Below, one piece after another: positions 26,015-35,619 of a stretch of DNA of 64,000 nt. The DNA comes from DASQPR01 sp963836785 (lineage in GTDB: Bacteria; Actinomycetota; Actinomycetes; Mycobacteriales; Micromonosporaceae): positions 62,001-126,000 of the forward strand of contig CAWIKW010000004.1 of assembly GCA_963836785.1 (NCBI GenBank). The letters are read 5' to 3'. The notes beneath the pieces are model-generated. The model was not told the DNA's origin. It saw only the letters and a program-made list of their open reading frames with translations, and made no database searches. The translations under genes and the position numbers were made by a program. The stretch's first letter is position 1. Every line of letters starts with the position of its first letter.

Positions 26015-26968
26015 AGTGCGCGGCCGTTCGGCCGACTCGTGACAGCGATGATCACGCCGATGACGGCCGACGGCACGGTCGACCTCGACGGTGCCGGCCG
26101 ACTCGCCACATACCTGGTGGACGAGCAGGGCAACGATGCGCTTGTCCTCAACGGGACGGCCGGCGAGTCGCCGACCACGACGGACGCCGAGAAGGAAGCG
26201 CTGGTACGCGTCGTCCTCGATGCCGTTGGCGATCGTGCACGCATCGTTGCCGGTGTCGGAACCAATGACACGCGGCACACGATCGACCTCGCCCGAGCAG
26301 CGGAAAAGGCCGGCGCGCACGGCCTGCTGGTCGTGACGCCGTACTACAACAAGCCGCCGCAGTCCGGGCTGCTCGCCCACTTCACCGCTGTCGCCAGCGC
26401 CGTGGACACTCCGGTGATGCTCTATGACATACCACATCGATCGGGCGTCGCGATCGCGACCGAGACGCTCGTGCGCGCGTCCGAACACCCCGGCATCGTC
26501 GCCGTCAAGGATGCGAAGGACGATGTGGTCGCGACGTCGTGGGTCACCGCCCGCACCGACCTCGCGTTCTACTGCGGCTCCGACGCGATGACGCTGGCCC
26601 AGCTCGCGGTCGGTGCGGTCGGTGTCGTCGGCACATCCACCCACTTCATCGGTACGCCGACAAAGCAGATGATCCTGGCGTACGAGTCCGGTGACGTGAT
26701 CGAAGCCCGCCGCCTGCATCGCCAGTTGCTGCCGCTGTTCACCGGGATCTTCAAGACGCAGGGCACGATTCTGGTCAAGGCCGGTCTGGCGACACTAGGT
26801 CTGCCGTGCGGACCGGTGCGGTCACCGCTCGTCAACGCGACCGCGGACGAACTCGCCACGCTGCGCGTCGATGCCGCGGCGGCCGGCGTGACGTTACCCG
26901 TGCCGACGGGGGCGAGCAGTCCGGGCGATAACGCCGCGACGGCGCGGCCGGAGGTGGCGCGCGCATGA
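25970..26968 (+). CDS. dapA: 4-hydroxy-tetrahydrodipicolinate synthase
   Basis: First committed step of lysine/diaminopimelate synthesis, condensing pyruvate with aspartate semialdehyde. The 332-aa TIM-barrel protein has VLNGTAGESPTTTDAEKEAL, VTPYYNKPPQSGLLAHF, YDIPHRSGV (Tyr152) and the Schiff-base Lys180 in VAVKDAKDD. The very N-terminus is three near-identical MxTTG units (MTTTG-MSTTG-MTTTG) from a 15-bp repeat, so three ATG codons in phase could start translation. The C-terminal 25 residues are a disordered extension. The stop overlaps the rnj start by four bases (ATGA). Confidence 0.96.
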   Translation: MTTTGMSTTGMTTTGSARPFGRLVTAMITPMTADGTVDLDGAGRLATYLVDEQGNDALVLNGTAGESPTTTDAEKEALVRVVLDAVGDRARIVAGVGTNDTRHTIDLARAAEKAGAHGLLVVTPYYNKPPQSGLLAHFTAVASAVDTPVMLYDIPHRSGVAIATETLVRASEHPGIVAVKDAKDDVVATSWVTARTDLAFYCGSDAMTLAQLAVGAVGVVGTSTHFIGTPTKQMILAYESGDVIEARRLHRQLLPLFTGIFKTQGTILVKAGLATLGLPCGPVRSPLVNATADELATLRVDAAAAGVTLPVPTGASSPGDNAATARPEVARA

Positions 26969-28653
26969 GTCAGGCGCATGTCGACCTGGATATGCCGGGC
27001 CCGCTGGCCGCCGGCGCCCTACGGGTGATGCCGCTCGGTGGCCTCGGCGCGATCGGTCGCAACATGACCGTCTTCGAGTACGACGGCAAGCTTCTCGTCG
27101 TCGACTGCGGCGTCCTGTTCCCGGACGTCGACCAGCCCGGCGTCGATCTGATCCTGCCGGACTTCGAGGCGATCATCGATCGGCTCGACGACGTACAGGC
27201 GATCGTGCTCACCCACGGGCACGAGGACCACATCGGCGCGGTGCCCTACCTGCTGGCCCACAAGCCGGACATCCCGCTCGTCGGCTCGCAGTTCACGCTC
27301 GCGCTCGTCGAGGCGAAGCTGGCCGAGCGCCGGATCTCGCCGTACACGTTGACGGTCAAGGAGGGCGTCACCGAGCGGATCGGTCCGTTCGAGTGCGAGT
27401 TCTTCGCGGTCAACCACTCGATCCCGGACGCGCTCGCGGTGGCCATCAAGACGCCGGCCGGCGTCGTGCTGCACACCGGCGACTTCAAGATGGACCAACT
27501 GCCTCTGGACGGGCGGATCACCGACCTGGCCGGCTTTGCCCGGCTCGGCGCGCAGGGCGTCGACCTGTTGTTGTCGGACTCGACGAACGCCGAGATCCCC
27601 GGGTTCGTGACGCCGGAGCGCGAGATCGGCCCGGTGTTGGACGCGATTTTCGCTAAGGCGCGCGGGCGGATCATTGTGGCGTCGTTCGCCTCGCACGTGC
27701 ACCGCGTGCAGCAGGTGATGGAGGCGGCGTACGCCCACGGGCGCAAGGTCGCGATGGTCGGCCGCAGCATGGTCCGCAACATGGGGATCGCGCGCGACCT
27801 CGGGCTGCTGCACATCCCGCCGGGCCTCGTCGTGAGCCTCGACGACGCGATGACGCTACCGCCGGAGCAGCTGGTGCTCATGTCGACCGGGTCGCAGGGC
27901 GAGCCGATGAGCGCGCTCGGGCGGATGTCGACCGGTGACCACCGGCACATCACGATCGCGTCCGGCGACACGGTCGTGCTCGCCTCGTCGCTGGTACCGG
28001 GCAACGAGACGGCCGTCTACCGGGTCATCAACCAGCTGTCCCGCGCTGGCGCGATGGTGGTGCACAAGGACATCGCCAAGGTCCACGTGAGCGGTCACTC
28101 GCCCGCGGGTGAATTGCTTTACCTGCTCAACGTCGTACGGCCGAGCAACTTCATGCCCGTACACGGGGAGTGGCGGCACCTGCGGGCGCACGCACGCCTG
28201 GCCATCGAATCCGGCATCCCCGAGGAGCGCGTCGTGATCGCCGAGGACGGGGACGTTGTCGATCTCGTGGAGGGACAGGTGCGCCCGGCCGGACACGTCC
28301 GCAGCCGTTACGTGTACGTCGACGGGCTCGCGGTCGGCGATGTCGGCGAGTCGTTGCTCACCGAGCGCCGGATCCTCGGCGACGGCGGGTTCATCGCTTG
28401 CACGGTCGTCGTGGATTCGGTCACTGGCAAGGTTGTCGGCGGTCCGACCGTGTCGGCGAAGGGGTTCAGTGAGGACGCGTCCGTCTTCGAGGCCGTACTG
28501 CCGGTCGTGACCGAGGCCCTCGATCGCGCCGCCGCCGACGGGATCGCCGATCCGCATCAGCTGCAGCAGGTCGTCCGGCGCACGATCGGTCGGTGGGTCA
28601 ACGACAAGTACCGTCGCCGGCCGATGATCGTTCCGAACGTCGTCGAGGTCTGA
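26965..28653 (+). CDS. rnj: Ribonuclease J
   Basis: Metallo-beta-lactamase ribonuclease with endonuclease and 5'-to-3' exonuclease activity. The 562-aa protein has PLGGLGAIGRNMTVFEYDGKLLVVDCGVLFPD, the zinc motif THGHEDH (His84, His86, Asp88, His89), FFAVNHSIPDALAVAI, HTGDFKMDQ and the beta-CASP region (SDSTNAEIPGFVTPEREIGP, VSGHSPAGEL, PVHGEWRHLRAHA). The C-terminal domain ends in RPMIVPNVVEV. Translationally coupled to dapA through ATGA overlap, as in other actinobacteria. Confidence 0.96.
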   Translation: MSQAHVDLDMPGPLAAGALRVMPLGGLGAIGRNMTVFEYDGKLLVVDCGVLFPDVDQPGVDLILPDFEAIIDRLDDVQAIVLTHGHEDHIGAVPYLLAHKPDIPLVGSQFTLALVEAKLAERRISPYTLTVKEGVTERIGPFECEFFAVNHSIPDALAVAIKTPAGVVLHTGDFKMDQLPLDGRITDLAGFARLGAQGVDLLLSDSTNAEIPGFVTPEREIGPVLDAIFAKARGRIIVASFASHVHRVQQVMEAAYAHGRKVAMVGRSMVRNMGIARDLGLLHIPPGLVVSLDDAMTLPPEQLVLMSTGSQGEPMSALGRMSTGDHRHITIASGDTVVLASSLVPGNETAVYRVINQLSRAGAMVVHKDIAKVHVSGHSPAGELLYLLNVVRPSNFMPVHGEWRHLRAHARLAIESGIPEERVVIAEDGDVVDLVEGQVRPAGHVRSRYVYVDGLAVGDVGESLLTERRILGDGGFIACTVVVDSVTGKVVGGPTVSAKGFSEDASVFEAVLPVVTEALDRAAADGIADPHQLQQVVRRTIGRWVNDKYRRRPMIVPNVVEV

Positions 28654-28699
28654 GGGTGTCCGGCGGGAACCGGTCGCGGACCGGCGCCGTCCTAACGGC

Positions 28700-29335
28700 A
28701 TGCCTCATCACGCGTTGACTCAGGTTTCGCGACCGGTCGGCCTTCTAGCTCTGGCGTCGGCCCTGGCCACGCTGACCATCGCCGGGTGCGCCCAGGGCTC
28801 GGCCACCACGTCGCCCGCCGGCGCGGCCCCAACGTCATCGGCGCCACAGGCTACGGCGGTCCCGGGACCGACCGCTGCGGCGCCGGTGACGACCGGACCG
28901 AGCACGGGATCCATCGTGACGCCCCCGCCCGGCGACGGATCCGGCGCCGAAGCTGTCCCGCCGAGTTCGACCGTCCTCGTCGCCTCGCTGACCGCGCAGA
29001 CCCTTGGTGTGGTCACCGACCGTGACATCTACGGACCGGTCACCGTGACCAACGCGGGGCGGGTGTCGCAGGTCGCTCACTTGATCAACAATGCACCGCG
29101 CCGGGTGGCGGCCATCGCGCGATGCCCGATGGAGGGCACCGGAAACCTGACGATCGTCTTCGAGTCGTCGGCCAGCGGACCGCCCGCCGCGACCGTCATC
29201 ATCAGCACGTCCGGCTGCCCGGGGATTACCGTTCGTCCGGCCGCCGGCGGCGTGATCGGACTGGACGGCGGCCCGGACACGGTCAAGCAGATCGAGTCGA
29301 TTCTCGGCCTGCCCTGGCCGAAGCCGGCCGGTTAG
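28700..29335 (+). CDS. Putative secreted lipoprotein
   Basis: A 211-aa protein with a lipoprotein signal: SRPVGLLALASALATLTIAGC, lipobox TIAGC. A Ser/Ala/Pro/Thr linker of about 60 residues spans to about residue 90. A small C-terminal domain contains ARCPMEGTGNLTIVFESSA and STSGCPGITV; the two Cys could form a disulfide. I do not recognise the family. It follows rnj by 46 bp and could be transcribed with it. A 23-bp direct repeat begins 18 bp after the stop. Confidence 0.75.
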   Translation: MPHHALTQVSRPVGLLALASALATLTIAGCAQGSATTSPAGAAPTSSAPQATAVPGPTAAAPVTTGPSTGSIVTPPPGDGSGAEAVPPSSTVLVASLTAQTLGVVTDRDIYGPVTVTNAGRVSQVAHLINNAPRRVAAIARCPMEGTGNLTIVFESSASGPPAATVIISTSGCPGITVRPAAGGVIGLDGGPDTVKQIESILGLPWPKPAG

Positions 29336-29352
29336 GTCGCGGGTTCGGGCCC

Positions 29353-29395
29353 GGCCGGTGAGGCGCGGTCGGGTCGGCCGGTGAGGCGCGGTCGG
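29353..29395. repeat. Direct repeat, two copies 23 bp apart
   Basis: GGCCGGTGAGGCGCGGTCGG at 29353-29372 and again at 29376-29395, in the gap between the lipoprotein gene and pepN (convergent). Confidence 0.85.
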
Positions 29396-29417
29396 CGGGG
29401 CGATGACCTCGGCCGGC

Positions 29418-32027
29418 TCAGCGCCGATCGCGGGCCTGCGCCGCCAGCGCACGAGCCACGTCGGCCCGCAACTCACCGAGCAGCCGGCGCAGACCCGTGG
29501 GTACGTCCTCGCGGGCGAGTAGCGCATCGGTGCGGTTGAGCGTGTCCGTCGAGACGAAATAGCGCGGGTAGAGGCCGCCGGCGATGGTGCGTGCGATCTC
29601 CGTGGTCCGGGTCGCCCAGACGTCGACGATGACATCGAAGTAGCGGTCGACGTAGGGCGCAAGCAGGTCGAGTTGGTCGGACTGGACCATGCCGACGCCG
29701 GCCGGATTGCGACGTACGCCGCCGATGATCCGTTCCTGCGTACGGTTCGGCAGGTCAGCGCGCTCGATTACGGACGCCCAGGCGGCCGCCTTCGCCTCGG
29801 CGGTCGGCCGGGCGGCGAGTGCACCGGCGGCGTTCTCGGCACCGGCGGTGGTGTTGTCCCGTACGCGTTCGGCCTCGATGTCGGCGCCGTCGAGCCGGCC
29901 GTGGCGGGCCAACGCGCCGGTCAATGCCCACCGCAGATCCGTGTCGACGGTGAGCCCGTCGAGCTGGCGCGTCCCGTCCCGCAGCGCGGCGATCAGTTCC
30001 AGGTCGTCGTCGCTCGCCGCGACCCGGACGAACTGCCGCGTCCACGCGAGTTGACCGTCGCTGCCGGGCGCGGCGGACGTCATGTGTTCGCGGGCCGAGC
30101 GCGCCACCACGGCCGTTGTCTCGTCGCGGGCGGCCGGATCCACGTACAGGGTCAGCGCCGTCACGACGTCGGCGTGCAGCGTCTCGACGACGCCGATGTC
30201 GGTCTCGTTGTCGATGCCGGCCAGGACCATCGCGATGAAGTCACGCGCACCGGCCTCGGCACTGCGCACCATGTCCCAGGTCGCCGCCCAGCACAGCGCA
30301 CGGGGCAGCGACTCGACGATGGCGCCGATGTCGGTGCGGGCCGTCGCCAGTGACCGCTCGTCGAGCCGGATCCGGGCGTACGTCAGGTCGTCATCGTTGA
30401 GCAGGACTAGCGGGGGTTGGCGCCGGCCGACGAGCGCGGGAACCTCGGTCCGGTTGCCGACCACGTCAAGTTCCATCCGCTCGACCCGGACAAGACCCTG
30501 CGGAGCCGGGCCCTCAGCGGAATGGTCGTAGAGGCCGATCGCGATGCGGTGGGATCGCAGCGTCGGGTTATCGGCCGGCGCCGACTGTACGACCGCGAAC
30601 GACGTGAACCGGCCGTCGTCGCCGACGGTGAAATCCGGCCGTAGCGTGTTCGGACCGGCGGTCTGCAGCCACTCCCTTGACCACACCGACAGGTCGCGAC
30701 CAGAGGTTTGCTCCAGCGCGGCCAGCAGGTCGGCCAGCGTGGTGTTGCCCCAGGCGTGGTCGGCGAAGTAGCGCTGCGCGCCGGTGAAGAACTCGTCCGC
30801 GCCGACCCACGCCACGAGCTGCTTCAACACCGAGGCGCCCTTGGCGTACGTGATGCCGTCGAAGTTCAGCGCGACGTCGTCGAGGTCGCGGATGTCGGCG
30901 ACGATCGGATGGGTCGACGGCAGCTCGTCCTGCCGGAGTGCCCACGTCTTGTCGTCGCTCGCGAACGTCGTCCAGGCGTCGCGGTAGCGGGTCGCCTCGG
31001 CCAGGCAGCGGGCGGCCAGGTAGGTCGCGAACGACTCCTTCAGCCACAGATCGTCCCACCAGCGCATGGTCACCAGATCGCCGAACCACATGTGCGCGAG
31101 CTCGTGCAGGATCACTTCGGCCCGCGACTGTCGGCTCGCCTCGGTCGTCTTCGACCGGAACACGAAGGCCTCGGTGAACGTCACGCAGCCCACGTTCTCC
31201 ATCGCGCCGATGTTGTACTCGGGCACGAAGACCTGGTCGTACTTCGCGAACGGGTACGGCTGGTCGAAGTGCTCGATGTAGTAGTCGAAGCCCTGCTTCG
31301 TGATCTCGAAGATCTCGGCCGGTTCCAGGTATTCGGCCAGCGACCGTCGGCACGCCACGCCGAACGGCACCCGCCGCCCGTCGGGCGACGTGTACGTGTC
31401 GGTCACGTAGTGGTAGTCGCCGGCGACCACCGCGGTCAGGTACGTCGAGATCCGGGGCGTCGGGGCGAACCGCCAGGTGGCGGCGCCGTCCCGGACCGCT
31501 CCGTTCGCGGCCAGTGCCGGCGAAGGTGTCGGGGCGGGCGAGTTGGAGATGACGAGCCACCCCTGCGGCACCGTGACGGTAAACGCGAAGCTCGCCTTGA
31601 GGTCCGGCTGCTCGAACGTCGCGTAGAGCCGGCGCGCCTCGGGGACCTCGAAATGCGTGTACAGGTAGGTGCGCCCGTCGGCCGGGTCGACCGTACGGTG
31701 TAGACCCTCGCCGGTATTCATGTAGGCGCAGTCGGCCTCGATCCGCAACACGTTGTCGGCCGAGAGGTCGTCGAGGTGCACGCGACTGTCGACGTACGCC
31801 GTGGACGGATCTAGGGCGCGCCCGTTCAGCGTGATCGCTCGCACCCGGGGCGCGATCAGGTCGACGAACGTGGACGCGCCCGGCGACGTACACGCGAAGT
31901 GGATCTCCGTCACCGAGTCGAACGTCGCGCCGCCAGCGGTGAAATCGAGATCGACGGCGTACGTGTCGATCCGGAGCAGCTCACCCCGCGTACGCGCCTC
32001 GTCACGGGTCAGGTTGGTTCCGGGCAC
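29418..32027 (-). CDS. pepN: Aminopeptidase N (M1 family)
   Basis: Zinc aminopeptidase that trims peptides from the N-terminus. The 869-aa protein begins PGTNLTRDEARTRGELL, the common actinobacterial PepN start. It has the substrate motif GAMEN (in YNIGAMENVGCVTF), the zinc motif HELAHMWFGD with downstream LKESFATYLA, and a long helical C-terminal ERAP-like domain. GTG 32027 has GGAGG seven bases upstream; the ATG at 32054 would add nine residues. It is a single gene, divergent from the M48 protease. Confidence 0.95.
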   Translation of the reverse strand: MPGTNLTRDEARTRGELLRIDTYAVDLDFTAGGATFDSVTEIHFACTSPGASTFVDLIAPRVRAITLNGRALDPSTAYVDSRVHLDDLSADNVLRIEADCAYMNTGEGLHRTVDPADGRTYLYTHFEVPEARRLYATFEQPDLKASFAFTVTVPQGWLVISNSPAPTPSPALAANGAVRDGAATWRFAPTPRISTYLTAVVAGDYHYVTDTYTSPDGRRVPFGVACRRSLAEYLEPAEIFEITKQGFDYYIEHFDQPYPFAKYDQVFVPEYNIGAMENVGCVTFTEAFVFRSKTTEASRQSRAEVILHELAHMWFGDLVTMRWWDDLWLKESFATYLAARCLAEATRYRDAWTTFASDDKTWALRQDELPSTHPIVADIRDLDDVALNFDGITYAKGASVLKQLVAWVGADEFFTGAQRYFADHAWGNTTLADLLAALEQTSGRDLSVWSREWLQTAGPNTLRPDFTVGDDGRFTSFAVVQSAPADNPTLRSHRIAIGLYDHSAEGPAPQGLVRVERMELDVVGNRTEVPALVGRRQPPLVLLNDDDLTYARIRLDERSLATARTDIGAIVESLPRALCWAATWDMVRSAEAGARDFIAMVLAGIDNETDIGVVETLHADVVTALTLYVDPAARDETTAVVARSAREHMTSAAPGSDGQLAWTRQFVRVAASDDDLELIAALRDGTRQLDGLTVDTDLRWALTGALARHGRLDGADIEAERVRDNTTAGAENAAGALAARPTAEAKAAAWASVIERADLPNRTQERIIGGVRRNPAGVGMVQSDQLDLLAPYVDRYFDVIVDVWATRTTEIARTIAGGLYPRYFVSTDTLNRTDALLAREDVPTGLRRLLGELRADVARALAAQARDRR

Positions 32028-32153
32028 CGGTGGCCTCCATCGCTTCGCGGGCATTCCCCGAAGACGTTACCGTCCGGCGCGTTCGGGTCTATGCAACAGC
32101 CGGAGCATGTGACAGGCTGCTGCCTTCATCCATGGGGGACACACGGAACGGCC

Positions 32154-33734
32154 ATGCGCAGAATCTTCCACGCACTCACCGTCGTCGTACTGCTTGCCGG
32201 GTTCTACGTCCTGTGCCTTGCGATCCTCGCCGCGCTCATCGCCCTCGACGTCGTCGTCACCAAGGCCGACGCGTCGACGCCCGCGCTGGCGCGCGAGGTC
32301 GCGATCGCTTACCTGCTCACGGCCGTGGCCCTCTACGTGGTGGCACGCGGCGTGTTCGTGTCCACCCGGGTGCGCGACCGGCACATCGTGGGGCTGTCGG
32401 TGAGCGATCAGGACGAGCCAGCGCTGTGGGAGCGGGTGCGATTCCTCGCCCGGTCAGCCGGCACGCGACCGCCGACGCGGATCTACCTTGTGCCGGACGT
32501 GAATGCAGCCGTGTGGGAGAACGCACGGTTGCTCGGCCTGATCCCCGGCCGGCGCAGCATGATGATCGGGATGCCGCTGTTGATGGCGTTGACGCCGGCA
32601 CAGTTCGATGCTGTCATCGCCCACGAACTCGGTCACTACGGCAACCGCGACACGCGGCTCGGGGCGATCGACCATCGCGCCCGAGAGAGTGTGCTGGCCG
32701 CCGTCGCCGCGGCGCAGGGGCGACTCGCCGGGCGGCGTACGGCCGATGGAACGCCACGCCGGTTCCGGATGCCGGGCCAGACGGTCTACGTAGCACTGTT
32801 CCGGGCGTACGCCCAATTGGTCCTGTCGGTGACGCAGCAGGCCAGCCGGCGGCAGGAGTTTGCGGCCGATCGCGTCGCCGCCGGCATTGCCGGCCAGGCG
32901 AATGCCGCCGCCGGACTGCGGGAACTGCCGGCGGTCGAGGCCGCGTTCAATTTCTACGTTGACCGGTACGTCGCCGCCGGCATCGAGCGTGACCTGCTCC
33001 CGTTCCCGGGCGAGGTGCTTGGTGGATTCGCCGCCCTGCTGTCCGAGCCGTCCCGGCAGGCCGACCTGGACGAACTGCGGACGGATCCGACGGCCGAGGC
33101 ACCGGACCCGTTCGACTCGCACCCGGCGATCCGTGACCGCATCGCCGCGATTGAGTCCCTCCCACCAGACGGCCGGCCACTGGACACATCCGATGCGCGG
33201 GCGCTCGCGACGCTGTCTGATCCGGCCGCGACCCTCGCCGCCGTCGGAGTGCGCATGCTCGTCCGCAACGGTGCCGCCAAGCAGGCGGTCGACTGGGACA
33301 CGCTCGCGACCGCGGCCGGGGCGGACCGGGCCGCGCGATCGGCCGACCCGCTGCGGATCGCCGTCGCGTCGTTCTATCAGGCGCCACGCCCGTTGTCCGG
33401 TCTCCTGGACGCGGTCGACGCCGGCCAGCTCGGCGAAATCCTCGATCGGCTGCCGAAATCCGATGGAGCGACGAACGTGAAAGCGGGCACCCGGGCGGCC
33501 CGGGAAGTCGCGAAGACGTCGATGATTCCCATGGTCGCGGCGTGGGCGCTGGCCGAGCTGGCCGCTCAGGGCCGCGTACGCTGGCGCAACTCCTGGGCCG
33601 ACGCGGCCGGCACGATCGAGATGACGCCCGACCTCGACGAGAAGCTGCAGGCCGCACTCAACGCCTTAGCGGCCGTTTCACCCGACGCCGGGCCGATGCG
33701 CGCGGTGGTCTACGCGATGGGAGTGCCGGCATGA
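32154..33734 (+). CDS. M48-family membrane metalloprotease
   Basis: A 526-aa protein with two N-terminal membrane helices (FHALTVVVLLAGFYVLCLAILAALIALDVVV and VAIAYLLTAVALYVVARGVFV). An M48 peptidase domain carries HELGHYGNRD as the HExxH zinc site and EFAADRVAAG as the third-ligand region. The second half (residues 300-526) is a helical region with HPAIRDRIAAIESL, as in actinobacterial M48 proteins of the HtpX/Ste24 type. It could degrade damaged membrane proteins. It overlaps the next gene by four bases (ATGA), so the two products probably work together. Confidence 0.85.
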   Translation: MRRIFHALTVVVLLAGFYVLCLAILAALIALDVVVTKADASTPALAREVAIAYLLTAVALYVVARGVFVSTRVRDRHIVGLSVSDQDEPALWERVRFLARSAGTRPPTRIYLVPDVNAAVWENARLLGLIPGRRSMMIGMPLLMALTPAQFDAVIAHELGHYGNRDTRLGAIDHRARESVLAAVAAAQGRLAGRRTADGTPRRFRMPGQTVYVALFRAYAQLVLSVTQQASRRQEFAADRVAAGIAGQANAAAGLRELPAVEAAFNFYVDRYVAAGIERDLLPFPGEVLGGFAALLSEPSRQADLDELRTDPTAEAPDPFDSHPAIRDRIAAIESLPPDGRPLDTSDARALATLSDPAATLAAVGVRMLVRNGAAKQAVDWDTLATAAGADRAARSADPLRIAVASFYQAPRPLSGLLDAVDAGQLGEILDRLPKSDGATNVKAGTRAAREVAKTSMIPMVAAWALAELAAQGRVRWRNSWADAAGTIEMTPDLDEKLQAALNALAAVSPDAGPMRAVVYAMGVPA

Positions 33735-34873
33735 GCGTGTTCGACAAACTACGGGGTCGAAAGCCCACGTTCGGGGTTGTGGGTCCGCCGACGATAGCCT
33801 CGACCGAACCAGCCCCGCGCACGATCAAACCGGCGGAGTACGGCCTGCCGCCGCGCGCCGAGTTGGTCGACAAGCTCGCCGAGCCGCACCCGCTGACGGT
33901 CGCCGTGTTGGCGGCGGTCGAGCGGCGCGATACCGGCGCGATCATGGCCGTCATCGAGACCGCCGGCACCGACTGGGAGCGGCGGCACGCTTTGGTATCC
34001 GCGCTCGCCACTCGCGCCGACGAGGATGACAGTTGGCTACGAGCTTGGCTCACCGCGGAGCCGGATAACGCGATCGCCCTCGCGGCGTACGCGAAGAACC
34101 TGTCCACGACCGCGTTTGCGATCCGTACGGCGTCGCGGGCCGAGGACGTCGAGCGCGACCAGTGGGAGGCGTTCTTCCGGGTGCTGCGGCAGGCCCCGGA
34201 ACACTGCCTGCACGCCGCCGCCGTCGATCCGGAGGACCCGACGCCGTGGGTGGTCCTGCAGACGATCGCGCAGGGCCTGCAGTACGACAACGACGACTAC
34301 CGGAAGATCTTCGGCGAGGTTGTGTCGCGCGCGCCGTATCACGTGCACGCGCACGCCGCCGCGCTGTCCTACTGGCTCCCGCGCTGGTTCGGCTCGGCCG
34401 AGCTGGCCGAGTCGTTCGTCAACGAGGCGACGCTCGCCAAGCCGGCCGGAACGCTCCTCACCCACCTGCGACTCGAATGGTTCTACTTCGAGCGGATCCC
34501 CAAGACCGACGCCGATCGCGCGGACTTCTACCACGGTCCCGAGGTCCAGGTCGCCATCGACGCTGCGCTCGCCGACCTGCACGCCGCCGCGACCGACCGG
34601 CCGGCCTACGCGACGCAACGCCACTGGCTCGCGTACTTCTTGACGCGCGCCGGCCGCTACGCCGAGGCGTACGACATGTTCCGGCAGATCGGGCCGTACT
34701 ACGGCGGATGGCCGTGGGCGCTGGCGAAAGATCCGGCCGGACGGTTCACCGGCATCCGGGCCGAGGCGGTGATGGGGTGGGAGGACGCCGGTCGTCCGCC
34801 GCTGCCGGGCCAGCCGAGCGACCCGGGCCAGACGAGCGACGCGGGCCAGGCGAGCCACCCGGGCCAGCCATAG
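33731..34873 (+). CDS. Uncharacterised helical-repeat protein coupled to the M48 protease
   Basis: A 380-aa soluble protein without signal peptide, mostly alpha-helical and TPR-like: HALVSALATRADEDDSWLRAWLTAEPDNAIALAAYAKNLS, AFFRVLRQAPEHCLHAAAVDPEDPTPWVVLQTIAQGL, RHWLAYFLTRAGRYAEAYDMFRQIGPYYGGWPW. I recognise no enzyme motif. The last 20 residues are three and a half hexapeptide repeats (GQPSDP, GQTSDA, GQASHP, GQP). ATG overlaps the M48 stop. It may be an adaptor or regulator of the protease, but that is inference from coupling only. Confidence 0.75.
   Translation: MSVFDKLRGRKPTFGVVGPPTIASTEPAPRTIKPAEYGLPPRAELVDKLAEPHPLTVAVLAAVERRDTGAIMAVIETAGTDWERRHALVSALATRADEDDSWLRAWLTAEPDNAIALAAYAKNLSTTAFAIRTASRAEDVERDQWEAFFRVLRQAPEHCLHAAAVDPEDPTPWVVLQTIAQGLQYDNDDYRKIFGEVVSRAPYHVHAHAAALSYWLPRWFGSAELAESFVNEATLAKPAGTLLTHLRLEWFYFERIPKTDADRADFYHGPEVQVAIDAALADLHAAATDRPAYATQRHWLAYFLTRAGRYAEAYDMFRQIGPYYGGWPWALAKDPAGRFTGIRAEAVMGWEDAGRPPLPGQPSDPGQTSDAGQASHPGQP
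34807..34869. repeat. 18-bp tandem repeat at the 3' end of the 33731 gene
   Basis: GGCCAGCCGAGCGACCCG (34807-34824), GGCCAGACGAGCGACGCG (34825-34842), GGCCAGGCGAGCCACCCG (34843-34860), then a partial unit up to the stop codon. Confidence 0.9.
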
Positions 34874-34878
34874 CGCTC

Positions 34879-35619
34879 CTAGCTGCTGGCGGCCGTTCGC
34901 AGCTCCTTGGCCAGCGCGTAGAGCAACGAGGGGTTCGGTACGTTCGACGTCGCGGCGACCACCCGTGATGTGCCGCGCTCCGTGATCCGGAAGTAGGCGC
35001 CGACGATGTCGAATGCCTGCACGTCGGCCCATCGCGTGGTGCCGGCCCGGGTCGTCACGCCGTCTCGGTCGATCGTGATGTCACCGAACCGGATCGCTTG
35101 ACCTTGCGCGAGCGCGCGGCGCATCGGTGGCAACAGCGCCGCGCTGACCTGGACGTTGATGCGTCGACGGAGATCGTCCTGGTCGTCCCAGAAGTTCGTG
35201 ACGGCGAACGTCGCGCCGTCGTCGCGGGTCGCCGTGATCCGGTCGTACGTGCCCGTCCACGCGCCCAGCGTGTTCGCCTTCACGACCTTCTGGAACACGG
35301 TCGACACATCGGCCCACCGCCAGACGTCGAGGTCGGCCGGCCGATTCTTGCCCGGGCTGGTCGCGACAACGAAGCCCGACTGGAACACGTACACGCGGCG
35401 GGCCGCGATGCGCGCGTTCAGGTTCGGCGTACGCGCCAACAGCCACAGCTCGTAGATCGGGACGACGCACCAGATGAGCGCGATCGACAGGATGAGGAGT
35501 CCGATCACGAGCGCTTGGTTCGCCCGGCGCGGCCGAAACACCTTGACCAGATCGCCGAGTTCCCGATCGGCGGCAATCGATGCGACGTCGGGCGGCAGTG
35601 GCTCGTCGTACGGCGTCAC
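34879..35619 (-). CDS. DUF6585-like membrane protein, probably frameshifted at its 5' end
   Basis: The intact frame from GTG 35619 gives 246 residues. It comprises a Pro-rich start (VTPYDEPLPPDVAS), one membrane helix (ANQALVIGLLILSIALIWCVVPIYELWLLA), then two related beta-rich halves: ARRVYVFQSGFVVATSPG...DVWRWADVSTVFQ and IRFGDITIDRDGVTTRAGTTRWADVQAFDI. A PH-like fold as in DUF6585 proteins is likely. GTG 35619 has no Shine-Dalgarno. A much better start, ATG 35746 with AAGGAG six bases upstream, opens a Pro/Ala-rich frame (MAQPTGTGDATPYAPPVRDV) that is out of register by one base. It would join the main frame near 35640 if one base were removed. See findings. Confidence 0.7.
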   Translation of the reverse strand: MTPYDEPLPPDVASIAADRELGDLVKVFRPRRANQALVIGLLILSIALIWCVVPIYELWLLARTPNLNARIAARRVYVFQSGFVVATSPGKNRPADLDVWRWADVSTVFQKVVKANTLGAWTGTYDRITATRDDGATFAVTNFWDDQDDLRRRINVQVSAALLPPMRRALAQGQAIRFGDITIDRDGVTTRAGTTRWADVQAFDIVGAYFRITERGTSRVVAATSNVPNPSLLYALAKELRTAASS

